NCBI RefSeq assembly: GCF_004337985.1
Contig: NC_043742.1
Span: forward strand, 7,605,136-7,669,135
Length of the DNA: 64,000 nt
From: Pyricularia pennisetigena
Lineage: Eukaryota; Ascomycota; Sordariomycetes; Magnaporthales; Pyriculariaceae
Direction: 5' to 3'
Under the pieces are notes generated by a model. The model did not search any database and was not told the origin of the DNA. It saw only the letters and a list, made by a program, of their open reading frames with translations. Within the stretch, counting starts at the first letter, position 1; every line of letters begins with the position of its first letter. A program made the position numbers and the translations under genes. This document shows, piece after piece, positions 56,422 to 64,000 of the stretch.

Positions 56422-56925
56422 ATGCGTCTCAGCGCCTCAGTTTCAAGTGCTAGCCTCGTGCTATCACTAATAGGCGGGTCTGTAGCTTCACCATACACCG
56501 TCTTTCGAGCCGACTCTCGCACCCCTGGTCAGATCAAACGTTCCGGCGGCTTCATGAGTTTGGGAGCCACTTATGGATTGGGGGAAGACTACAGTATCAC
56601 GCCCATACGGCATGTCGGTATGGATGAATCGGATTATAATTATCGTAGAGATCCTTGGATATCAACAACTGCGGATCGCGAGTATGCCATCTCCCATGCC
56701 AAGCGAAGGGCGCTTGGCGCTACATGGCATATTTATCACATTAGCACGTCAGGGCTGCGCCTTATTGACATGAAAGAAGAGCACCAAAAGGCTGGCGAGA
56801 GTTACAGGCGTGCACACGAGCAGGAGTACCTCGTGCCTCATAGGATTTCTTGGGCGCATATCGACGGGTGGGATGTCATCGACGGAAGCGGGAAAATAAC
56901 ATATGTCGCTAATAACGATCGTTAG
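56422..56925 (+). CDS. enterotoxin-A-like ADP-ribosyltransferase, secreted, canonical active site
   Basis: A 167-residue single-exon protein. A signal peptide covers about residues 1-22. The catalytic signature of the family is complete: arginine block F-R-A-D-S-R-T-P (R29), GGF at 42-44, S-T-T at 81-83 preceded by Trp-Ile, and E-Q-E at 133-135 as the E-x-E motif, followed by the usual W-A-H-I-D-G-W-D closing block. The length equals one catalytic domain, with no B-subunit or tail. Unlike the gene at 8458, no key position is changed. Family members transfer ADP-ribose from NAD to protein targets; in fungi their targets are mostly unknown. Upstream and downstream (56926-57416) no related gene was found. 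Confidence 0.82.
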   Translation: MRLSASVSSASLVLSLIGGSVASPYTVFRADSRTPGQIKRSGGFMSLGATYGLGEDYSITPIRHVGMDESDYNYRRDPWISTTADREYAISHAKRRALGATWHIYHISTSGLRLIDMKEEHQKAGESYRRAHEQEYLVPHRISWAHIDGWDVIDGSGKITYVANNDR

Positions 56926-57416
56926 TTGTCGCGTCTTGTACTCTGCTATTTAGCATTTCTTCTCTCTTAAGCTCTTCGGGCGACAATCGCCTTTTGTTGG
57001 CAATTATTTATCGATCAATGTCAAGTCAGGACCCAGACTCTTGTTTCCGTCACTCGGCTGTATTCCATGGCCATCCTGCCCAAACAGCTGTTGTCCCCGG
57101 GTTTTTGTATGTGGAGCATATCGTACCAGACTGCCGATATGCAGCGAGCAATGGGTATTACGGTATTACCACACTGCTCCCATCAGAAGCGGCTTTGGTT
57201 GGCTGCTCAGTGGTTCATGCAGCTGCGCACCGATAAAGGAAAGTGGGGCACGTTCGGGCTACGATATTAAATCATGGCTCGTAAAAGTTTAGCAAGATAG
57301 CATTTGTGCCGTATACCAGTCTTGCGGGATAAGGGGTAACGACGCGCTATCTATATGACAGTGATCCATAAGCTCTATGTATAGTCTAGTATGCCAAAGC
57401 GCCACTCTTCCCACAC
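56926..57416. other. intergenic, short frames only
   Basis: Frames of 66-83 codons between 56994 and 57292 overlap each other in three phases without features; not called as genes. Confidence 0.5.
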
Positions 57417-58571
57417 TCACTTCCTGGCTGCTTCATTCCTGATCCTCAAATCCACCGCCGCGACAACACAATAAATAGCATCCAGCGTCGGGGTACTAAG
57501 CCCCAGCTCCTTCGCCTTCCTGGCCGGATACCCGAGTATAACCTCGACCTCCATCGGCCTCCCATGCTTGGCGTCCTCGTACATGCTGCTGTAGATGGTG
57601 TGCATCCCCAGGATCTTCCGCATCAGCCTCGCGACCAGCTCCTCCTTGTCCAGCGGCACGCCCAGGGCCCTCGCGACGTCGACCGCCTCGCCCATCAGCC
57701 TCTCCGTCATGGGCGTGGCGCCCTCGGTCGACGAGAGCCAGGCGTGCGTGTCCAGCCCCGTCAGCGTCGTGAGCGCGTTCCACGCCACGTTCCACACCAC
57801 CTTCTCCCAGCGCTGCACCTGCACGTTCTCCACGACCTGGAACGCCGTGCCGCCCGCCGTCAGCAGGCCCGCGAACCCGTCCAGCTTGGCCTTTTCGACG
57901 GCGCCGTCTACCGCATCGTTGGGGAAGAGCCCGATCTGCATGTCTTCGGATTTGGTGTGGGCGATGACGCCCGGCGCCGACTGCCGCGCTCCCACCCACG
58001 TCACGCACGACAGGATCGTGGCGGACGGGAAGGCCGCGCGGAAGGGCTCCTCGTTGCCGACGCCGTTCTGGATGATGACGATCGTGGTGCGCGCCGGGTC
58101 GACGGCTGGCGAGAGCTGTGGTGGCACCGCGCCTTGGTCGATGGCCTTGTGGGCGCAGACTATATAGTCGAACTTGGAGTTTGCGTCGGCCGGTGTTTGG
58201 ACAACTTTTGTTTTGTTGAGAAAAGGGGGGGAGGAAGGTAAGGTTAGCTAATGGAAAAGTGGGTGAAAACTTGCAAAAGATGATGGTCGACGCACCCTGG
58301 TACGGCTTCACTATATGCTTGCCGTGGTTTTCACTGTCGATGGAGATGCCATTGGCCTTGACGGCCTCGTAGTTTGACCGTGCCACCACCGTCAGACGGA
58401 CATTGGGTGATCGGCTGAGGATAAAGGCGTAGAAGGACCCGATGCTGTTGCGGGAGTCGCCAGTGTCAGTTGGTTGTCTGTCAAGGGCTGCATAGCACTT
58501 GGTTGGTTCTAGTAGTTGTTGACTCACGCCCCAAGGCCATACAGCATCACATCGATTTGTTTGCCAGTCAT
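57417..58571 (-). CDS. 2-dehydropantoate 2-reductase family protein
   Basis: Three exons: 58571..58528, 58444..58296 and 58204..57417. Introns 83 bp (GTGAGT...AACAG) and 91 bp (GTGCGT...AAAAG); product 326 residues. The NADP-binding Rossmann start V-M-L-Y-G-L-G-A-I-G is completed only across the first splice. Further family marks: C-A-H-K-A, Q-N-G-V-G-N-E-E, and W-E-K-V-V-W-N-V-A-W-N-A-L-T with the catalytic Lys and Asn. The reaction in the type family is NADPH reduction of ketopantoate to pantoate; fungal genomes hold many paralogues acting on other 2-oxo acids. It is divergent from the SDR at 59221, so they may share a promoter, and the neighbouring sugar-acid enzymes suggest a role on another 2-oxo acid. 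Confidence 0.87.
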
Positions 58572-59220
58572 GATTATGGAGTTTCTATTGATATCGATAT
58601 CGCAGACTCTTTTGTCTCCCAGTTTCTTATTTTCAACTTGAGCTACTTGGCAAGTCACAGAAAGACAAAATTCATTCGTCACTCTGCCTTCCAAGATTGT
58701 GCCTGCGCTGACTGATTGCTCCTTGGCCAAGCTGTCAATGGTGGGGTAAACAATCACCGGTTACCGGCGGATGTTTTTTGAGATTTCTCCAACGTCGAGA
58801 CCCTGATCCGGTCCAATCTGCTAGGTCTATCCCGCTCGCATGAGGAACGGGGTGCGTCGTGGGGGTTAGCTTTGGTTGGGGGAACGGGTTTCGTCGGATC
58901 CAGACCGAGTCAGCGGGGAATTCGCGGGTTCTGAGCAGTTAGACGACAGGCGGCGGGTCCTTGATGGTGCGGATATTGCAAACCACCCCTGATGGAAAAC
59001 CGATCCTCTACGATTTGTCTGGGGCAGTATCCAGTCATTTCGACACGGGAGCAGTGCAACCGCGGGAATGAGGTGGGGGCGTGCATGTACTTTGTAAGTT
59101 TGTCGTTCGATGGACTGACTAACTTGTTTGTCGATCAAAGCCCAGTCTTTACCTGTCAAGCGAGCCAACTTCTACCAGACCCTCACTTTTCCACGCCTGA
59201 CAGTCTGTTCAAGACCAAAG
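58572..59220. promoter_or_regulatory. divergent promoter region (reductase / SDR)
   Basis: About 650 bp between the two start codons, no gene. Likely contains both promoters; no specific operator was recognised. Confidence 0.45.
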
Positions 59221-60126
59221 ATGCCTAATCCTTTCCTCGAGAAACTTTTCTCCCTCGACGGTCGCCTCGCCGTCGTGACGGGTGGAACAAGGGGTATCGG
59301 CCAGGCCATGGCCGTTGCGCTTGCAGAGGCTGGCGCCGACATTATTTTAATTCAGGTGCGTGCGAGCCAGCACTTTACTGTAGATTGGTCCTTTTTCGCA
59401 AGGTCCCGTCTTTTGAGAAATGATCAAAAGCACCAAGTAACTAAATCCCACTTACACATGCCACAGCGTGATGAAAGCAACCTCGAGACAAAATCCCAAA
59501 TCGAAGCCCTCGGCCGCAAAGCAACCGTCTACACCTGCGACCTCTCATGCCAAGAATCCGTCGAGCAGCTGGCACCAAAGATCCTCGCCGATGGCCACGA
59601 CGTATCCATCCTCGTGACGTGCGCAGGCATCCAAAGGCGCCACCCAGCACACGTGTTCCCCATGAGCGACTGGGACGAGGTTCTCCAAGTGAACCTGAAA
59701 ACCGTGTGGACGCTGGACCGGGATTTCGGCGGCTACATGCTCACGCGGCCCGCCGACCCGACGACGGGCCACCGCGGGAGCGTCATCAACGTCGCGTCGC
59801 TCGTCTCCTTCCAGGGCGGCATCACGGTGCCGGCGTACGCGGCGGCCAAGGGCGGCATCGCGCAGCTGACCAAGGCCCTGAGCAACGAGTGGGCGAGCAA
59901 GGGCGTCAACGTGAACGCCATTGCGCCGGGCTACGTCGCCACCGACATGAACGAGGCTCTGCTCAAGGACGAGGCGAGGGCGGCGAGCATTCTGGCTAGG
60001 ATCCCGGCTGGACGGTGGGGCAATGCGGATGACTTCAAGGGCGCGACGGTGTTTTTGGCGGGGAGGGGCAGCTTGTACGTTTCGGGCGAGCTTTTGACTG
60101 TCGATGGCGGATGGATGGGGAGGTAA
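59221..60126 (+). CDS. short-chain dehydrogenase, 2-deoxy-D-gluconate 3-dehydrogenase-like
   Basis: Two exons: 59221..59355 and 59467..60126. The 111 bp intron (GTGCGT...CCACAG) has no stop and is in frame, so the unspliced reading is also open; splicing joins I-L-I-Q to R-D-E-S and gives 264 residues. Classical SDR marks: T-G-G-T-R-G-I-G cofactor loop, C-A-G-I in place of N-A-G-I, active-site Ser in V-A-S-L-V-S, Y-A-A-A-K (Tyr/Lys) and the end block L-x-V-D-G-G-W-M-G-R typical of KduD-like enzymes. KduD enzymes oxidise 2-deoxy-D-gluconate or interconvert 2-keto-3-deoxy sugar acids. The neighbouring galactonate dehydratase-like gene, whose product would be such an acid, supports this. Confidence 0.88.
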   Translation: MPNPFLEKLFSLDGRLAVVTGGTRGIGQAMAVALAEAGADIILIQVRASQHFTVDWSFFARSRLLRNDQKHQVTKSHLHMPQRDESNLETKSQIEALGRKATVYTCDLSCQESVEQLAPKILADGHDVSILVTCAGIQRRHPAHVFPMSDWDEVLQVNLKTVWTLDRDFGGYMLTRPADPTTGHRGSVINVASLVSFQGGITVPAYAAAKGGIAQLTKALSNEWASKGVNVNAIAPGYVATDMNEALLKDEARAASILARIPAGRWGNADDFKGATVFLAGRGSLYVSGELLTVDGGWMGR

Positions 60127-60209
60127 ACACCATCAGCGAAAATGTCTAGTGATGCCATCATGACTTTTTGTCGCAGGGACCTCGACTCGCGGGCTGCACA
60201 TGCAAGAAG

Positions 60210-60241
<32 letters not shown>

Positions 60242-60706
60242 AAACGTGGGGATTTGCAGTTGTGAGGGGTACCTCCTCCACATCCTACCCCGTAACCCCC
60301 AATCATCCCCCGGGTCCATCCCACAACGAGCACGACCGACCGGCCCAGATGCTGAAGCGAGCGAGTGCAGAAGCGGGGAATGTTGACAGCGAGCTCGGAT
60401 GTACAGCCCGCTGTCGGAAAAGCTAACTTTTTTGCTCTCTCTTTGTCGTGCCGTAGTAACCTTATTTTGGTATAGAATTAAACAAAAGTAAGCCATGATA
60501 AACAAATAAATCAATTAAAAATTTGCTCTGATAACATCCATACCTGTACCAGTTAATTTTATAACAAAACTCGACTCAAAAGAATTCCCCACCATCGTCA
60601 ACCCCGCAATAAACAAAATAGTTTTTCTGCCTGTTGACAAAAACATCACCGTCCTACTCGTCTCCGTGATTAGCTCACGTCATTCATATTAACAAACACC
60701 AGAATA
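60127..60706. other. intergenic with poly-A tract
   Basis: A29 at about 60212-60240; no gene. Confidence 0.6.
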
Positions 60707-61936
60707 ATGACAACAATAAAAGCATCAGTCCTTCACGGACCGAAGGACCTGCGCATTGTAAGTCCGACCTCCCCTCCAAAACACCAAACCTAACCCCCCC
60801 CCCCCGCCAACTGCACCCACTCACTGACACCCTCCCGCTCTCTTGATCAACGACAGGAGGAGCGCACGATCCCGCCGCCGGGCGCAGGCGAGGTGCAGGT
60901 CTCGATCCGCGCGACGGGCATCTGCGGCTCCGACATGCACTACTACGTGCACGGGGCCAACGGCGACTTCAAAGTGCGCGAGCCGCTGTCCCTGGGCCAC
61001 GAGTCGGCCGGCGTGGTCGAGGCGGTCGGACCCGACGTCACGGACCTGCAGGTGGGCGACCGCGTGGCCGTCGAGGTGGGCATCGCGTGCGACGAGTGCG
61101 ACCTGTGCAGGACCGGGCGCTACAACCTCTGCAAGGGCATGAAGTTCCGGTCCAGCGCCAAGATCTTCCCCCACTTCCAGGGCACGCTGCAGGACCGCAT
61201 CAACCACCCGGCGCGCCTGACCTACAAGCTCCCGGACTCGGCGTCGCTGGCCGAGGGCGCGCTGCTGGAGCCGCTGGGCGTCGCCATCCACGGCGTCCGG
61301 CGCGCCGGCGAGCAGAGGGGCCGGACGGCGCTCGTCATCGGCGCCGGCGCCGTCGGGCTGCTGACGGCCGCCGTGCTGCGCGTCGAGGGCGTCAGGTCCA
61401 TCGCCATCGCGGACATTGTGCCCGAGCGCGTGCAGTTCGCCGTCGCCAACGGCTTCGCCGACAAGGCCGTCGTGGTGCCGGCCAAGCGCCTGCCGCCGAC
61501 GGCCACGGCGGACGAGAAGCTGGCCCTGGCGCGCGAGACGGCCGCGCTGCTGAGCGCCGAGGGCAACGGCGGGGACGAGTACGGCACGACGTTTGAGTGC
61601 ACGGGCGTCGAGTCGTGCGTGCAGGCTGCCATCTACGCCACGGGGCCCGGCGGCCGCGTCATGATGATCGGCATGGGCACGCCCGTCCAGACCGTGCCGC
61701 TGGGCGCCGCCGCCCTGCGCGAGGTGGACCTGCTGGGCGTGTTTCGCTACGCCAACACCTACCCGCGCGGCATCGAGCTGCTGGCCGGCAAGGCAAGCAA
61801 CGGCATGCCCGACATCGGCCTGCTGGCGACGCAGAACGTCAAGGGGTTGGACAGGGCCGAGGATGCCTTTGCCATTGCGGCCAAGCCGGTGGATGCGGAT
61901 GGGAATCTGGTGCTGAAGGTCATTATCGAGACTTGA
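60707..61936 (+). CDS. zinc-dependent polyol dehydrogenase (sorbitol/xylitol type)
   Basis: Two exons: 60707..60757 and 60857..61936. The 99 bp intron starts GTAAGT and ends GACAG; product 376 residues. Medium-chain dehydrogenase with catalytic zinc ligands C-G-S-D and G-H-E, four structural-zinc cysteines (C-D-E-C-D-L-C, then C seven residues on), and a Rossmann motif G-A-G-A-V-G-L. M-H-Y-Y-V-H-G after C-G-S-D is typical of sorbitol/xylitol dehydrogenases. The N-terminal [12 protein letters not shown] comes from exon 1 and restores the expected start. An Ala/Thr-rich insertion at about 208-230 is unusual. It lies next to the SDR and is convergent with the galactonate dehydratase-like gene. 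Confidence 0.9.
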
Positions 61937-62325
61937 TTGTGCCGAGTAGACTGGGGTAGAAAAATGAAATTAATTGTTTAAAAAATTGATGTATGCGTTC
62001 CTTATCATGAGGTTGCGCCACCGGTATCATGAGGTGACTTTTGTTCCCCACTAGGCCTAGAGTCTAGCAAAGTTTGCTGTCGTCCAAGTCCTTGTTCTTT
62101 TGTTATCACGACCAAGACTAATTTGCATTCTATTTTTTTTTTTTTTATCTCCCTCTTCCTCTTTCTCTTTATCAGTTATTGTGCATTCAAATGTTTACTA
62201 ACAACAATGTCGCCAAACAAGTTTCAATTCTAGTCTGTTCTAGTCTTCTAGAATCTCCCGCTGACAACTCGCCCATGCTTTTTTTTTAACGCTCTGATCA
62301 ACAAGACAATAATCACACCCGCCAT
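61937..62325. other. convergent 3' region
   Basis: T-rich 3' flanks of two convergent genes; no gene. Confidence 0.6.
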
Positions 62326-63628
62326 CTACCACTCCCGAATCGAACCGTCCGGTCCGTGAAACTCCTTGCACTGCCAGGGCTTTGTGTCCACGGCAATTCT
62401 GCGCACCATCTCCTCGTCAATCTCAATGCCCAACCCGTACCCGGTCGGCGCCGCCACGTACCCCTCCTTGATGTCAAACACCTCTGGCCTCTTGAGGTAC
62501 GTCAGCAGGTCGATGTCGCCGGCCTCGGTGTTGTAGTGCATGCCCAGGCTCATCTCCAGGATGGCAAAGTTGGGCGCCGTCAGGGCGATCTGCATGCTGG
62601 CGGCAAAGGCCACGGGACCAAGCGGGCAGTGCGGGGCGATGGCGACGTCGTAGGCCTCGGCCATCTGGGCGATCCGGCGCGTCTCGCTTATGCCGCCGGC
62701 GTGGGCCAGGTCCGGCTGCAGGATGTCGACGCTGGCGTCCTCGAGGAACCGCTTGACGTCCCAGCGCGTGTACAGGCGCTCGCCAAAGGCGATGGGGCAC
62801 GTCGTCTGCTTGGACAGCTGCTTGAGCGCCTCGGGGTGCTCGCACAGCAGCGGCTCCTCGATGAAGAGCGGCCGGTGCGGCTCCAGCGCCTTGGCCAGCT
62901 GCTTGGCCATGGCCTTGTGCAGCCGCCCGTGGAAGTCGAGCCCCGCGTCCAGCCCGAGCGACTTGACCACTTTCAGCCGCTCCACCGTCGAGTCCAGCAC
63001 CGCTGGCGAGTCCACCCAGTTGGCGTCCTCGGTCGCGTTCATCTTGATGCACTTGAGCCCCTGCGCCACCCGCACCTTGGCGGCCGCCTCGACGTCTGAT
63101 GGCCGATCCCCGCCGATCCAGCAGTAGACCTGGACCTTGTTGCGTACTTTACCGCCGAGGAGTTCGTATATGGGAACCTTGAGCTTGCGACCTGTGGGCA
63201 CACGGGTATCATCAGCGTTGGTCTTTTGTTGTTGCATGCGGTCTGTCTGTAGATTCAAGCCGTCACATACCCTTGAGATCCCACAGGGCAATATCAACAC
63301 CCGACAGAGCAGACATGAAGACGGGCCCGCCACGGTAGAAGCCATGCCTCCAGAACTTTTGCCAAATGTTCTCAATGTCACTACAAGTACCTCCTCTGTT
63401 GTTAGTTTCTTCTCGTGGGGCCAGCATGATCAAGACCGGACAAGAAACCTACCCTGCCTCCATGCCGATCAATCTCGGAATCATCTCCTCCAGTGTCCCT
63501 TCGACCGCGAGGTCGTGTCCTTCTAGTGTCGCCTCACCCCAGCCATACTCTCCGTCCTCGTCGGTAATCTTGACCATTAGCCATCGCGGCTTGACTCGAA
63601 AGTACTCGACTGTCTTGATTGGCGCCAT
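62326..63628 (-). CDS. D-galactonate dehydratase-like enzyme (enolase superfamily)
   Basis: Three exons: 63628..63453, 63380..63271 and 63191..62326. Introns 72 bp (GTAGGT...TGTAG) and 79 bp (GTATGT...CACAG); product 383 residues. The mandelate racemase/galactonate dehydratase subgroup is indicated by D-F-H-G-R, the metal ligands E-E-P and [13 protein letters not shown] and the catalytic H-C-P-L-G-P. The N-terminal capping domain (exons 1-2, F-R-V-K-P-R-W...G-W-G-E) and the loop A-L-W-D-L-K-G are complete only after splicing. The enzyme would dehydrate D-galactonate (or a related aldonate) to the 2-keto-3-deoxy acid. Together with the SDR and polyol dehydrogenase it suggests a sugar-acid catabolic group. 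Confidence 0.9.
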
Positions 63629-64000
63629 TGTGGTTGTTTGTGAATGCGACCTTGTGAGGACACTGGTAGTATATCGTGCAAGTCAAGAGAGCCAGCAGTT
63701 GCTGGCAGTAAAGAACCTACCTGGTCCGGCTAACACCGCAAAAATTTGACCGGGAAATAAATCAACATGCTTCTCCTTTCGACCATCCCAGATACCTAGC
63801 TGCTACCCCCAACAACCACAGCACCTCAATCCCCGTCATCTTGGTCGCCGGTCACGCAGTTACCTTCCCCGCTCTTTTCCCCAACTTTTACCCCTCACGG
63901 TAGCATCTTATTTGTTATATTACTCGCGGATTTGTTGCCGAGTGTCATGAGATCACCGACATGCATTAAAGCCGTCAGGTAAGCCCTTTCCAAATCCAAG
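63629..64000. other. upstream flank, no gene seen
   Basis: Probable promoter of the dehydratase gene. No coding frame supported up to the window edge. Confidence 0.5.

Noticed and set aside
56994..57292. Three overlapping 66-83 codon frames
   Set aside because: Mutually overlapping in three phases, no leader or domain.
59128..60126. Unspliced 332-aa SDR
   Set aside because: The extra 37 residues fall inside the cofactor-binding fold and have perfect GT/AG borders; the spliced 264-aa form fits the family.
1..64000. tRNA, rRNA or CRISPR-like arrays
   Set aside because: Looked for B-box-like GGTTCRANNCC with paired stems and for regularly spaced repeats; none convincing.

Overview
The window is nuclear DNA of a filamentous ascomycete, most likely a Sordariomycete close to Pyricularia/Magnaporthe. 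Seen directly: short 48-138 bp GT-AG introns with CTGAC/CTAAC-type branch points, AT-rich patches that look RIP-mutated, a pogo/Fot1-type transposon, fungal gene families (NACHT STAND protein, Zn2Cys6 factor, NRPS-like reductase, YVC1-type TRP channel) and several small secreted proteins. The genus is inferred from the secreted set: a Nudix protein, an AVR-Pii-like zinc-finger-fold candidate and two enterotoxin-A-like ADP-ribosyltransferases. Nothing here is diagnostic of a species. Two gaps (one N at 9904; 29 N at 32847-32875) show this is a draft assembly.

Left half (1-28,900) is gene-poor and accessory-like. It holds a secreted four-cysteine protein (1265), an 813 bp foldback element (2897-3709), a secreted Nudix hydrolase whose signal peptide is on its own exon (3934-4484), a LITAF-domain protein (6319-7051), an ADP-ribosyltransferase-like secreted protein (8458), a perfect ~1.2 kb direct repeat (6814-8028 and 9905-11119) whose second copy starts at the single-N gap, a single-pass membrane protein (11360), an acidic repeat protein (14061), a frameshifted secreted-protein pseudogene (19193) and a NACHT pseudogene (21441-27093) split by a 1.9 kb TA-flanked transposon.

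Right half (28,900-64,000) is denser and richer in metabolic genes: an epoxide hydrolase-like enzyme convergent with a membrane-anchored amidase; a TRP channel; a Zn2Cys6 factor followed by a phytanoyl-CoA dioxygenase-like enzyme; a CTR copper transporter head-to-head with a ferric/cupric reductase, which together look like a reductive metal-uptake pair; a small secreted zinc-finger-like effector candidate; an A-T-R (NRPS-like) reductase; a protein fusing a nuclease-like region to a kinase-like domain; and a second ADP-ribosyltransferase-like protein. It ends in a group of four oxidoreductase/dehydratase genes (ketopantoate reductase-like, 2-deoxygluconate dehydrogenase-like SDR, polyol-type zinc dehydrogenase, galactonate dehydratase-like) that could form a sugar-acid/polyol catabolic cluster.

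Most multi-exon models were built by hand from splice signals and reading-frame continuity. Each listed model keeps an open frame across every junction. No tRNA, rRNA or CRISPR was recognised. Names rest on recognised motifs and family resemblance, not on database searches.
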